Assembly (NCBI GenBank): GCA_900660155.1
Contig: CABFPE010000093.1
Location: 723,015-787,014 of the forward strand
From: Hofstenia miamia
Lineage: Eukaryota > Xenacoelomorpha > Acoela > Hofsteniidae
Direction: 5' to 3'
DNA: 64,000 nt
The position numbers were made by a program, and so were the translations under genes. The stretch's first letter is position 1; the number at the start of each line of letters is the position of its first letter. This document shows, piece by piece, positions 13,255 through 26,283 of the stretch. The notes beneath the pieces are model-generated. The model was not told the origin of the DNA and ran no database searches. It saw nothing but the letters and a program-made list of their open reading frames with translations.

Positions 13255-13835
13255 TTTGAAAGACTTACAATTACATGACTTTTAAAACAATGTTTTTCAT
13301 CTTACAGCACTTGCCTGTTTTCGAAGCTTTGAACAACACTTGTAGGTTTCCATAGGTTTTACAAGTGTCATTTACTTAGATATCCACACAAATATGAAAT
13401 ACATAGTATATTAAAAGACATTTTTAAACATCAATTAAAATATTTAAAGCATGATTGAAAAAAACGCTTAGAAAAAGCTTAGAAGTTTAGAAAATGTTCA
13501 GAATGTGCATTTTAAAAATTTATAAAAGGCTTGGACGACATTTAGAAATGGTTTAAAATCGTTTAACAAACGTTTGATAAGTGCTTTACAATACCATCGT
13601 TTGCCACTAGATGGCATTCAGCAATGGATTAGAATTGTATTATTAATCTGTTTAGAAAACTGCTAAAGTGTATATTAAAACGTCTTACAACATTTGACTC
13701 CTTCAAAACTTTTACTGTTTATTAGGTACTGATCAAAATTTCAAAAAAATACTCACAAAACTTGAAAGGTTTTCGCAAAGTTTTTGCACAATACTAGCAA
13801 ATATTTGCAAGTTTTGTAAGTTTACTTTTACTGGG
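13255..13835 (-). mobile_element. TTGCAAA repeat family, copy 2 (minus orientation, near full length)
   Basis: Reverse complement of the repeat at 7,745-8,195. Read on the minus strand it starts CCCAGTAAAAGTAAACTTAC and contains TTGCAAATATTTGC, TACCTAATAAACAG, TTAATAATACAATTC, GAATGCCATCTAGTGGC and ATTTGTGTGGATATCTA in the same order. The longer of the two copies, it suggests an element of about 580 bp. No open frame of note. Confidence 0.7.
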
Positions 13836-14939
13836 TAATTATGATTTGTTAACGTTTATTCATCTGCTCTTTTGCCGCAACATTATTATTAATGAGTTTA
13901 GGGTTTTTTCGTCTACAATTTGTCAAATGCATGTTGCCGACATATTCAAATTATGTAATTAATTACTACTTGTACAAATTTTTATTTGATAAATAAGCAC
14001 TAATCAAAATAAATAAAAACCTTGAAAGTATTTTTAGTTTTTATTATTGTTTTCGTTGATTATGCCATATTATTGTCACTAAAGTAAAAAATACAAAATA
14101 ACACGCAGCTGAAATAGATGAAATATTATTAAACAATGATTTCATGGAGATATTACTAACTTTTTCTCAGATAGTAAATATTAGCAGCTATACTACGTTT
14201 AATGAAAAATAACTTGCATTGCCAAGACTAATTATCAATAGCATTAGGCATAAGTTTGTGATGCCATTCCCAAAAATATAAAGTTTCATTTCATTTAGTA
14301 TTTTTAGCAATTTTAATAATCTGAAAAATACAAATTTGTAACAAATGAAACTGCAACTATCTTTGGTGAAGCTTCGAAGAAGAAATGAACTTAGTTCCAT
14401 CGCGGCAGAAATTTTAAATGTGCAACATCAGGAGGTATCGTAAGAAAAATTATCCAGGTTAGTTTCCGTTTGATTTCAAACTTAAACGAATTAGATTGGT
14501 GCATTGCACAAAGAAGCACCCATAATTGACTACGTCACTTTCCCAAAGGATAGCATGAGGAAAAGAATTGTAAAGTGGGACATAACAGTTATGGCACAGA
14601 ATGGACAATGCAAGCAAGTGAATTGCAGATCAATTAGTTTTCTATTTAACCTAAATATGGATTGAATTCTTACTGAAGTCATATTGCTTAATAAATTATT
14701 TAGCTTTTGCGCTAAATTTTACTTAAATTGTTGCATTTTTCCAGTCCAATATTTTACTTGCAAACTTTTCTTTTACAGCGTCTATTCAACAGAACTACAA
14801 ATCTACTCCACTGAAGGTATGTAAACCCTTGTTCTTAGACGTGCTAGTGTGTGAAAGAGTTAAACTTTGAAAAATCAAACAAATATTTTTATAATAAAAG
14901 CACATGTATGAATTTATAAACCATTTAAATTGATTTTCT
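13836..14939. other. No recognisable gene
   Basis: Might include the decayed 5' part of the transposase element that follows, but I could not recognise an N-terminal DNA-binding domain in it. Confidence 0.4.
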
Positions 14940-15490
14940 TAGTGGGGCACAATTGGTAATTTTTGGGTTGTTTTAGAAATATGGTGTGAATGTACAAAAG
15001 AAGGTCCAACTGGTTTATCCTCAATTGCAAATTCGGATATTTTTTTACAATTTTTGAAACATTTTAAAAAACATTGTGCATGTAACAGCAACTGTCCCAC
15101 AGTTTTGTTTATGGATGGGCACTCCTCACATTTGAATGTGGAAGCAATTGAATACTGCCTGAACAACAACAACATTGAGCTTTTATGTCTTCTGCCACAC
15201 TCAACTGACTGGTAGTAGCTTCTTGATACTCATTTCAACAAAAAGACGTCGTCTGAACAACTTCAATTATTTTGAAAAAATTGTGAAAAAATTGTACTCA
15301 ACAAAAATGAGTTTTCAATGGTGTTTTCTCTGCATGGAACAAAATGAAAAATGAAAGAAATTTGCTTTTTTCTGTATTTGAACATTGTGGACTTTTTCAA
15401 TTCAAGGAACCAACTTCTGAAAATGATTTTGAACTTTCAAAGTTATTTCTTGATGAAAGCCATGTTGAAACTGAGCAAATGGATTAACTG
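14940..15490 (+). pseudogene. Decayed pogo/Tigger/Jerky-like (DDE_1) transposase
   Basis: Plus-strand translation gives the hallmark of this superfamily: PTVLFMDGHSSHLNVEAIEY, then CLNNNNIELLCLLPHSTDW, where relatives have LPPHTTHLLQPLD. The Asp in LFMDGHSSH corresponds to the second catalytic Asp. Two stops follow directly after STDW, and a frame change separates the downstream block NLLFSVFEHCGLFQFKEPTS and ENDFELSKLFLDESHVETEQ, where relatives have a GxxPFNP-like segment. The CENP-B-type N-terminal domain is not visible. The catalytic strand is closed by stops, so the copy is dead. No inverted ends were found. Traces of the C-terminal region may run to about 15,840. Confidence 0.72.
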
Positions 15491-16229
15491 ATTTCAATTG
15501 TGAGCGGCCAAGAAGCAAAGCAACTGAGAAGGAGGGCAACAAAGATTGGGTTGCCTTGAGATTGATCAACTTTTTGCCATTTGTTGCTGAAATCTGAAAA
15601 AAGTCAACAAGTGGAAATCAGGATTGAGCAATGAAAGCTGACCACCAAGAAATTGTGATGGGGCAAGGAAGCAGACCAAGCATGCCAAAAAGCCAGGAAA
15701 AAGTTTGAAGCCCTGTATTGAATATCAAATTTGGGGCGACCTGCAAACTTTTTCCAAAACTGTATTCTTTCAGTATGTTTAGTGCAGTCATTTAGTGTTA
15801 AAAGGGTGCTTTGCAGCTTCCAGATGTGATTAATGTGCACAATAACAACATGTTTTTATTATTATTTTGTTTTGATCATACATACATGTTTTCCTTTGTT
15901 TGATTGTGAAAAATACAAGTTTTACCTGTTCTGCCCCTTTCCTTTCCATTCTGCCCTGTGAAGGCGTAATTGGATATGTTTGCTATATTACTTCTTCTTA
16001 ATGCAAAAACTTTGTCAAAGAGATGTTTTTTTACTTGTTTAAAGATAATTAAGGCTCAAAATTCCATAAATATCAAGCACATAATTCATCAGGTCCATGC
16101 ATAGATTTAAGTTTTAAAATGTAACCTTTCTGCCCTGTCTTACCATAATAAGCAAGGCAGGTTTTTCTGCAATTTTATAAAATTATGAATTTTTTTATAA
16201 TTTTTCCTTAATGAACTTTTCTGCTATTT
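15491..16229. other. Tail of transposase relic, then AT-rich DNA
   Basis: 15,500-15,840 may still derive from the pogo-like element (QEAKQLRRRATKIGLP in one frame). The phrase CTGCCCTGT recurs near 15,950 and 16,130. Nothing else recognisable. Confidence 0.4.
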
Positions 16230-17599
16230 GAACAGAAGAGAATTACTATTTTTGGAATTCCAGAGTCAGAAAATGTTTGAAATGCAATTATACATGATAG
16301 TGTACAGTTATAAGAATTATTCAAATATTTAAATATTGATTTTTCTGATACCTTCAATGGAATAGGGTAATGCTAGGGAAATTTAGGGCATCTTTTTCTA
16401 AGCTTAACCCAATTCTAATAATCATGGCAAACATTTGGCCTGATGATTATTATTACCAAGTGCTGCAATGTTGAAGAAGTATTTGATTGAGAGCATTCAG
16501 CCAAGAAAACATAATCATATTGCTTATTATATAAGTAAACTTGCTTTATATATCAATAACTGTCCAATTTCAATTTATGATGAATTCAATTTCCCAAATG
16601 CCCACTGTCCACTTATGTCTTCAACCCAGAATTGTAAAGGTCAATTCTTGATTATTTGTATGATAGGCTTATTGGATTAAGCCAATTTATTGATGTACCA
16701 GGGCATAAGAGTGGTAGAATATTAGATGCTATACTTGTATTTATTAAAATTTATTAAGCTTTATGAAAGTATTTTTGATCTTTCCACCATTTATTTTTTG
16801 CTAAAATTTGATTTGGGCCTGGATAAAGTTAACTCTATGATATCTCTGAAAAATCACATATTTTCATTCAACAGGGCAAATAATGTTCAAGAGGAGTATT
16901 TATCACATACATGTATATAAAAAATCTGTGAAGAATAATTAAGCAGATTGTAATATATTAACATTTGGAATAGCTGTTTAATTACTATAATGGGCTTGTG
17001 TATGCCACAGAGAAGACCTTCTAGATGAATGCTACTTGCCTACCTCTCTCCAAATTCTGTTATTTATGCAATGAATTTCTTATTGCTAAAAGTCACAGAA
17101 AATTCATCATTGTAAACAACTTAGCTAATGATCTTTTTACTCATTTTGAATTAGATAAAACTATTTATATAAATACCTTTGGTTATATAGGTACTGCAGA
17201 TAGTTGTTTCAAACTAATAAAAACTCTATCAACATGTGATATACCTAAGTTGATGTGCTTAAGCAAAGCTGAATTTTCAACTGATTATGAAATAGCTACT
17301 CAATTTAATTTTATTTCTATTTTTTGTCACCTCAATGGTTTTCTTCTAGATGTGTTATGCAGAACTCATAATGTGATTTTTATAAACATGAAAATGATTC
17401 AAAATTTATTATTAGAATATTTCAAATTGGGTAGTGGTTTTCATAATTTTCCCAATGTTTTCCTGAAATGATATTCAAAAATCTTCTCAGCAAATGCATT
17501 TGCACTATTTAAATAATGGAGAATATCATGCTTATTAGAAAACATCAGCAATCACCCTTATGCACAAGTCTGCACCAAAGAACATTATTCTGAATTATA

Positions 17600-17775
17600 G
17601 ACCAATCAGTATACTGTCAAAACAATCCTTAGGTTTTGAAAAAGTAATCTATAGAATTTATATCTTATCCAAACTATCCTTAGCTTTTGAAAAAGTAATT
17701 TGTAGAATTTATATCTTATCAAAACTATCCTTAAGTTTTGAAAAAGTAATCTATAGAACTTTATATCCTATCAAA
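17600..17775 (+). repeat. Tandem triplication inside the LINE RT start
   Basis: The peptide IxxLSKxSLxFEKVIxRxxY occurs three times in succession in one open frame (17,560-17,793), with a unit of about 60 bp that preserves the frame. Confidence 0.75.
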
Positions 17776-17944
17776 ACTTGTGGAATAATTTAGATTATGA
17801 AACACACATAGAAATAAACTATAAAAAGTTTAAAAAAAATTGAAATAATTTCTTTTAATAGAATTACTTTTAATAAAACAATATACATTAGGGGAAAGGA
17901 ATGTACTTCATGCATTCAAAACATGCATCCAACATTGAGTAATT

Positions 17945-18215
17945 TACACAAACATTGATTGTATTATTATATATTTTACATATTAATTTGTAGTTAATTA
18001 TGTTATATTTTTTGTCAGGTGTTTGTTTGTAGATTTTTTGTATACATTATTGTGCAATAAATTTGCCTCACACAAACATTGATAATATTATTACATATTG
18101 TACATATTAATTTGTAATTAATTATTTGTTAATGTTTTAATTTTTTATCATGTGTTAATTTCTAGATTTTTTGTATACAAATATCATGCAATAAATTTGC
18201 TTTAACTCTTATTAA
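17945..18215 (+). repeat. Tandem duplication of a LINE 3' UTR (about 124-bp unit)
   Basis: ACACAAACATTGAT starts units at about 17,945 and 18,069. Both contain TACATATTAATTTGTA, TTTGTATACA and end in GCAATAAATTTGC. Confidence 0.75.
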
Positions 18216-21200
18216 ATGATTTCTCTATTGTTTTTGAATTCTAATAACTTTAATATGAACACTGAGTACAAAACAGCATGATAATTTTTCAATAAGGAAT
18301 TCATAAATTGTTAGATGTCTTATTTTGCATAGAGCAAATGTTAATTAAACAATTTCTGATGTCTTTTCTTAAATTATCCTTAAAATATATGCATTCTTAA
18401 TCAGTGATCTAAGCCAAGTAATAGAGCATTCATTTAAGTAAAATTGATGGCTGAAGAATATTTCAATTCAAATACATGTGAAGTGAAGCAGATAGACTAG
18501 AGTACTTTGAAATACATCTTAAATAAATATATATAAAAACACCAATTGCTTCAAAATAGGTCTTAACATTGTGAACTGTAGTGTTCTTATCACATGTACC
18601 AACAAACAAATGTCTTCTGGTGGTTGTTTTTAAGTTGATAAATAGCAGTTAGGACATTCTTAAAGGTGCTGACTTTCCTGTACCAATAATATCAGAAGGC
18701 CTGCTTTACTTGCCTGATATTGTTCTTAATTACTTGCTGAAGGTAACAGAATCAGCACTGTTCAATTTTTTTTACTAGGCACTACATTTTTGCAGGTTTT
18801 TTGATTTCTTGAATTTTGCAACATCACTAGCCAAGTTTTCAACATTATTATTCAATGCTTTATAATTCCCCTAGTTCTTTTCAATATGCCCTACCATTGA
18901 GAAATGAAAGTCTAATCATTAGGGAGAAATTATTTCAACACTTTTTGACCATTTTCAGTGCGGATTTTTGGCACTTTTACACTGTTCTTAGTACTTTTTG
19001 GCACTAACTAAAAACAGCTCTATAAGCAGAAACATCAATTACAATGATTTATTGTATTTCACAAAAATCAATTTATTCAGTGTACTTTCCAAAATTGTTG
19101 GCTGATCCAAATTTGTTGATCCCCATACAGAATAATGACTTAATATTAATTATTTTATATTAATATTATATAATTAGCTTACTAATACTCTAAAATTTCA
19201 AACTGAAAAACCACCATTTTTGGCACTATTTTACTCATTTTCAGCACTTTCAGCACTTTTCAGTAGTGCTGCAAATAATTCTCCATACTAATCATCCATA
19301 CATTGTCTACACCCATTGTGGCATAATTGCACTTTGCAGCAAGTGATGTTTTCTATTACACAATAATTCATGTTTATTTATCATAACCAATAATTGGTGC
19401 TACCTTTGATTAATGCTTTATTTATCAGTGCAAATTTGCAAAGATTACAGGCAGAATATAACAGACTAAGGTACTTAAAAAGGAATTCATTGCATATGGC
19501 CATCAAATGCTGTTGAGGATTTCATGTAATGAATTATCATCTAATAAATTTTATTGTAAGCCACAGTTACAATTTTCATCTGATTAGGATGTCTAGAATT
19601 TCTTCATTCTTTATACCAGGGCAATATTTATAGGTTAGCATAGCCATCCAGATAACAATTGGCTGTTTTTATGTTGTTTATAGTTGTTTCATACTTTTGC
19701 TTATTGCAGCCACCCCTAATATTTAATAACAAATGTTAATACTAATTTGAGCAACTAAAATTTGCTAATATAATATTCAAGCTAACCAAATTTTTTGATA
19801 TCTATTAATGTTATTAATATTAGTAGGCCAGCAGTTGTTATTAGGAGCACTGTATAATAAATTCAATGGTTTGCAGGCAGCATCAGTCACAACTTTAATA
19901 ATAAATAATCATTGTGATCAAATGCTTGCAAAGAAAATTACCAGATCCTTTTGATATCAAAAAAGGAATTGCAAAAAGCTTTTTTGTAATTTAAACTTAT
20001 GAAAAATTATAATATACATGATAAATGAATTTTCAAAATAATTTATTCATGAATATTTTGACACCTTGAAATTAACTGTTATATAAAAAAGTTACATTTG
20101 AGCAGAAGAGATTCTTCACCAAATATTAAAATTTTCATTTTTTGTCAAATTTGGCAGATTTTTATGTTTATTTTATCATTTATAAGCAAAACATTCATTC
20201 AAATTTTAAAAAAATGTTTGTATTGAATATGTTTGACAGTATCTCAAAGATATTGTTCTGACCTTTGTTGGGTTTGAGTTTGTTTCTACAGCAATGTTTG
20301 AACAGCTTAGCAACATAAAAATGTTGATTTGCATATAAAAGCATGTAACTGTAAATGTGAAAACCTCAAAATATTGCTTTTTTATTCATAAAAAACAACC
20401 AAAAAGCAATCTAATGTGATATTGTTCAAGAAATATTGTCTCAACTATGGAAATGGTACCATTTCAAAATAAAATAACCACATAACAATACAAAATGATG
20501 TTGATTCTAACTTAAATTTTTATCTGGGCATTAGTTTTTTGCTAATCATTATAGTTTACATCTAAAATTTGAATGGATTGTTATTCTTTGTATCTCTTTT
20601 GAGTGAGACTTACAAAAATAGCAATAGTACTAGCCTAGATATTTACTAAATAATTAAAACAATTTTTTTGTGAAAACTATAATAAATATAGCTAACTCCT
20701 CAACTGTTGTTTCTGATAATTTTTTTTTGGAAATGGTTAAGTTAATGTTTGTCAATCATTGATCTAATTATAGAAAGCTGTTCCCTTACTTCAAAGTTGT
20801 ATGAAATATCAAAATATGCAACCAATAGTTCAAATTTAAATAAATCAGTTCAGACTTTTCTGTCACCCCTTGCAATGAGTTCTCATACACTTCAGACCTG
20901 AACTGAACTATTTCAGTATCAAATCTGACCTCATGTAAACCTGCTTAATCCTGGTGATAGGGGGACAGGATGTTATTAAAGTGACATCATCTTCTTCTCA
21001 AAATATATTTGCATTTCCTTTTACACTGTATCTGATTTTAATTACTAACATATTTTAAGAAAACAGAAAATCATTCTAATAAATAACTATTTGTCAGACT
21101 TAAACAACCATAGTAACACATTGATTTCACTTAAAATGACATTTGATAAATACCAACATAAAGACTAGTACAATTTAGAGGAAATTTGGAAATAAACTTG

Positions 21201-21329
21201 TCATAAAGTAAGCAGGTTACTCCCATAATTATCTGAAGGCTGATCATAAATCAACAAATCACTCAAGAACAATATTTGCATAGATATAATACAGAAATTA
21301 TATAATTTTATATATAATTATGTATATTT
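18216..21329. other. AT-rich, no recognisable gene
   Basis: No open frame above 60 codons. Short phrases recur near 18,950-19,270 (TTTTTGGCAC, TTTTCAGCAC). Probably degraded mobile DNA between two LINEs. Confidence 0.45.
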
Positions 21330-22640
21330 AAATCCTTTAACAGCAATTCTAAATCTCTGCATTCAAATGTCTGTTTTTCCAGACAAAATGAAAATACATA
21401 AAATAATACCTGTTCATAAATTTGGGGACACAAATGATCCCTCAAATTACAGAACAATCACACTATTGTCAATTTTTAGTAAAATTTTTGAAAGATTATT
21501 ATACAATAGAGTATTTAAATTTAGAAATAAGTACAATTTAATAAATCCAAATCAATTTGGGTTTTGAACTCACTTTATCACAATTTTAGCTTTAATGAAA
21601 GTAATTGAAAATATTAGACATTCCAAAGACAATAAATTATATTCTTCATGCAGATTCATTGATCTAAGAAAAGCTTTTGTTTCAATAGACTCAACTGATT
21701 CAAAATTAAAAGAGATAACATGTGGTGTGCCACAAGGCTCAATTCTTGGACCACTATTCTTCTTAATGTACATAAATGACCTTCCTAAATTCTTAACTGC
21801 TTCAGTATACATGTTTGCTGATGATACAAATATCTAAGTAAGTTCACCTGACAGGGATATATTATTTAAGACTCTTCAAAATAACATAAATGTTCTACAA
21901 GATTGGCTCTGTTTTAATTGCCTTTCCTTAAATTGTAACAAAACCACTCAGATATATTTTTTCAAAATTAATGAACAAATACCTAAGCTACAAGTAGTGG
22001 AAACTGAGCTTAACATAAATTATTCTTATAAATATTTAGGGATAATAATAGATAAAACATTAATTTTTGCAGAGCATGTATCTTTTATTTGTAAAAAAGT
22101 CTCCAAACTATATGGTATTTTGATGAAAATAAGACACTTTGTACCTAAGCATATTACACTACATTTTTATAATGTATACATACTGCCAATAATTCAATAT
22201 GGTATATTAATCTATGGTGGTACCTCATACAACACATTATTTCCTATTTTCAAAATTCAAAAAAAAATTATCAGGATCATTCATTTTAAAAATTCTACTT
22301 ATACTACTAAACAGTTATTCATAGAAGCAAATATGATGACTATTTATGAAATATACATTTTCAAACTCCTTAAGCACATTATAAAGGTTAAAAGACAAGA
22401 ATATCCAATAGAATGTTATAGCTTTGATAAAATAAATCATTCTTTTAACACAAGAGCCTGAGCAGAACATCAAACAGTTTTAATAAGACATAATACAATT
22501 ATACAACATAATTCAATTGAAGTGAGAGGTATAAAACTACTAAATTTTTTATACTCAGCACAATTAATTAATGATAATATTATTACACTAACAAAAAACA
22601 AATGCAACAAACTAATAAAGGATATTAAGCTACAGCAATA
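21330..22640 (+). pseudogene. Decayed LINE 2: reverse transcriptase to 3' end (jockey/CR1 group)
   Basis: Plus-strand reading: NPLTAILNLCIQMSVFPDKM, KIHKIIPVHKFGD, NYRTITLLSIFSKIFERLLY, FIDLRKAF, CGVPQGSILGPLFFLMYIND (RT block 4), YMFADDTNI (catalytic FADD), YKYLGIIIDKTLIF, IRIIHFKNSTY, then EVRGIKLLNFL near the end. In-frame stops at 21,565 (TGA), 21,835 (TAA) and 22,459 (TGA) break the frame, and roughly 40 residues are missing between FIDLRKAF and VSIDSTDSKLKEITCGVPQG. The 5' half, including the endonuclease, is absent. Same broad group as the LINE at 16-18 kb, but a separate copy, since both contain the NYRxI segment. Confidence 0.85.
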
Positions 22641-25399
22641 ATTGGCAACAATAATTTAATTAATAGAATCTTCCAGAAAGAAATTCACTTAATTATAATA
22701 TTTTGAAAATATAAATTCATTAATTTATTAGCAAAATTAAAGGGTTGCAATTGAAAAAATGCACAATTTGATTAAAGACAGTTTATCTATTCTTACCATG
22801 GTGTTTCTTTCTGAACTTGTCTTCAAATATCTCCCTGATGATGAGGAAATTAATCTCTTTGCAAAACCTAATTCTTTCCAAAGTATTCCACTATTCACCT
22901 GCTGCAACTTTGTTTGATTGTTTTCTGAAGTTTTTAAAAGTTATCATGCTGTCAATCTTATTCATTTGTGTTTCATTTTCTTATGTCATCATTCAATCTT
23001 CATGCTATTTCTATTGAATGAAAAAGTACTCTGTATCAAAGGATCAATTCTATAGTCTTCCTCAAGTTTAAGCAGATTTCAGAAGTTCCTCACAGGTACT
23101 CTTTTGGATTTTGATCACTACAAATGGTAATCTATTTGTACTGATAGGACACTGGTTGACAGGATAAAGAGCGCCTCCAGCATTTTTATGCCAACCATTT
23201 TTAAACAATTTAGTGCTAAATTTGTATTTTATTTTTGTATTACATGTATTATATGTTTTGTTTGAAATATATTCTATTATTATTACTGTTATTCCCATTT
23301 ATCATTTTTATACTCTACACCACCCATTTTTTACATATGTAATGAAGGAAAGAAGTTAAGGTAAAGTTTTTGCACCAATAACAAAGGTTTTTCATTTAAT
23401 AAAATCAGAATGATAAAATTGAACAAACTACATGGATATTGTCAAACCTAATTTCAATTCTCTTTTGACGTGACCCAATTGACAATGATTGAAACCCAAC
23501 CTGAATCCTGACCTGACTTAATTTACTCTGATAGATATGATCTGAAAATTGTGACCAAATAACATCCAAAAAGAAAGGTCAATAAGGTGTCACACACTTC
23601 TGAAGACCTACTTAATAAGCTCAATACCTCATAAATCTGTCAACAGTTGAATATGCATAACTCTTAATTCATCTGACCAGTAGTAAGCATATCCTTTCTG
23701 TCAAAAGAAAGAGGAGTAGAGAAACTTGAGTTATGAAGATATTGCTTTATAGCATTTCATAAAAAACTGTTTTTCCTATAAATTTGTCTTAAACATATGA
23801 AATTGTAATTTTGACACATTTCAATTTTTAATCAAATGCAGATGACTTCAATAAATTTTCTAAACACCTAAACGTGCAATTTGAATTGGAATGCAACACA
23901 GCGCATGTTTATTAATGTAACATAATCTAAGTAGAATGTTTGCCAAATTAATTATTGGTGAGTTGTGTGAGAATGTTGAATGATTCATGATAGCAATATT
24001 AATGAAGAACAGAGTGGATTAATTATAAATTTCCATTTTAAATGCTGTTATAGGTAAGCATAATTTTAATGAATTAGGAACTATGTGGCCTAAGTAGTAC
24101 AAGGAAATTTCTGAAAAACAGTAAATGGATTTTGGTAGGCATTACATTTGCAGTTCGCTCAAAATTTGACATTGAAAAATACTTATACAGTTATGCTTTT
24201 TGTTAGTGTTAAACATTGTCGTTGGTTTTTCCTTACTATAAAAGAAAAACTTAGTTTTTCAATTGTAATAATCTATTTAATACAACTAAAGTCGTGTTGG
24301 ATTTGCTTACAATATCTTAGAAAACAGCTGGAAGTTAAACATTGTTTTACTTAAGAAAAATGTATTAAAACTTTCTAAAATTTATAGTTTTTGTTCATAA
24401 ATTACTTTTTTTAAGTGTATTAATTTATTTTTTGAATAATTACTGAATTTTGTTAAGAAGTTATTTTTGCTGTTCTGATACATCTAAGTAAATAATTATT
24501 TTTGTTTTTCGACCTAAATCGGAATTTGCAGTAAATTTTTTAATTTTCTGACTTAGAGTCAGGATCTACTAGAACTCAGTTTTGCTTTACTATATCGAAT
24601 TGAGTATCTAAAACAATTTTAATCCCACTTTCTCGAAATGCGAGTGATTTTTGATTTACGTCTGTTAAAACAACTTTTGAGTTGGTTTAAAATTTCTTTA
24701 TTCAGCATGACTAAATTTGTAAATATGAATTTTCTGGAATTTTATAAATTAGTTTCTAACTGAATTGTTTAAATTTATTTTCATGTACTCACTCGATTAA
24801 GTGAGTCATTACCCACTTACTCTTGCGATGTTTCAAAATAGTTTCACAGATTTTAAAAGTAATTCTCTCAAATGTTTGTTATATGTAATATGTTTTATGA
24901 GTGTAAAATGCTTTTTATGAGTGTTTTCTCATTTAAAAAGAGCTGTATTTTTCAGAACTTAATTCCGTAAAGCTCAAGCTGTTTAACTCATTATGGGTTT
25001 CTATAATTTCTTCCTGCACCACCAATTTGGCCTTGTTCTATTGTGGATTTTAGCCTTTTTCATATTCAGTGTATTAATGGATTTTCCCTTTTTCACATTT
25101 TAAATATGAAAAGCTTCTACTAGAAAATAACATATTTTAAGAAAATTCACTATTTATAACTTATATATAGTTCATTCATTTTAACAAACTTTTATATGAT
25201 AAACTTGATATTTTGTGTTCAAACCTCAGATATCTGGAACTCGTTCAGAAAATCATATTTTTTCCTTGCCACAGCAGAAGTTGCCTCATTACTAATTTTT
25301 TTTACTGTTTCGTTCCACTCACAAATCCTATTTTGCCAACTCTTCTTCTATGCTTTCCTTTGTAAAGTTTATTTACATTTCCATTTAATTTGAATGCTC
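22641..25399. other. AT-rich, no recognisable gene
   Basis: 22,641-23,320 may be the 3' tail of LINE 2. A GACCCAA/ACCTGA phrase near 23,470-23,520 recalls the GACCC-rich miniature element at 63.3-63.6 kb. Otherwise nothing. Confidence 0.4.
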
Positions 25400-25960
25400 T
25401 TTTTTGTTCCTAGTAAATTCCAGGTTTCCCTGACTAGCTTTGCTCATTCTTGTTCCACCCATCTCAACACTGGGATGACTCACGCAATTATTCCCTTTAT
25501 ACTGGTCTGCCCATTCAATGCTGACTTCAGTAATACCTTCCTTACACTTCTTGTATTCTTTCCATAGCCTTCCTTGCATTCATCTCCTTTCTCTCTATCA
25601 CTCTTCAGTACTGCTACCCTCCCGTGACCTCCTCAATCATTTTCCCACAACTTGTCCTCAGATCAACAATATCTGTACCCTTGCCTCTGATCATTGTCAA
25701 TTGCACGCTTTCCTAATCCAAACCAAAATCTACTTGCCTTCTCCCATGTCTCCACATATTAACGCAACTTCTTCCTCGAACTAGCATACATATTAAGGTC
25801 ATCTATGTACCATAGTTGACTCACTGCTATAACATTCTTCTCTAACTTATACCCAACGCCTCTCTCACTTAGACTTTCTGTGATTTGGATTAAGCTAACT
25901 ACAAACAGTAGTGGTGCTAAGCTGTTTCCTGATATATGCCCCAGCCCGACCCATCAATCT
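25400..25960 (-). pseudogene. R2/NeSL-like LINE reverse transcriptase fragment
   Basis: Minus-strand translation from about 25,945 gives GHISGNSLAPLLFVVSLIQI, TESLSERGVGYKLEKN and SQLWYIDDLNMYASSRKKL (catalytic YIDD), then FWFGLGKRAI, RSVRKVLLKSALNGQTSIKG and VIPVLRW. These follow in order the GDSLSPLLF, LLYMDDLKLYA, FGLDKCA, RVRKVLKSKLNG and IPVxRY blocks of RT proteins commonly labelled R2-type. Stops occur after RKKL and in IIA*VIP, and part of the palm-thumb is degraded. The N-terminal zinc fingers and the C-terminal restriction-like endonuclease are not seen. It is a distinct lineage from the LINEs at 16-22 kb. Confidence 0.78.
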
Positions 25961-26229
25961 CAATTTGTCATTTTCTCATCTTTCTCTCTAGGAATCCAAC
26001 TCATTTACGTGACACTCCAATTCAGATTTTGAAAAATTGCGCAATTTGCAGAAAAATTCTTCAAATCACAGTTAAAATGTAGATTTTTAAAAAAAGTTCG
26101 ATGGATTCATTAAAACTGCTTATGCAAGGAAAACAAAGCAAAAAGCTGTACATAGAACAATGATAATTACTGTACACAGCTCTGATTTTTTTATTGTTGT
26201 ACACAGCTCTGATTATTTCTAGTGTGTAT

Positions 26230-26251
26230 AGATCTCCAATTTTAATTTTTG

Positions 26252-26283
<32 letters not shown>

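Larger units (their letters stand above)
16230..18215 (+). pseudogene. Decayed LINE 1: ORF1 trace, endonuclease, start of reverse transcriptase, 3' UTR
   Basis: In broken plus-strand frames the order is that of a jockey/CR1-group LINE. An ORF1-like FGIPESENV comes at about 16,250. Endonuclease C-terminal motifs come at 16,550-16,740 (INNCPISIYDEFNFPNAHCP, then a frame change to a GLSQFIDVPGHKSGRILDAI-like stretch). The linker lies at 17,025-17,471. The RT start IILNYRPISILSK lies at about 17,580. The RT is cut after about 17,790, and the sequence passes to an AT-rich 3' UTR with polyadenylation-like GCAATAAATTTGC at 18,055 and 18,191. Many stops and frame changes make it inactive. Two peculiarities: the RT start segment is triplicated in tandem, and the 3' UTR is duplicated. 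Confidence 0.7.
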
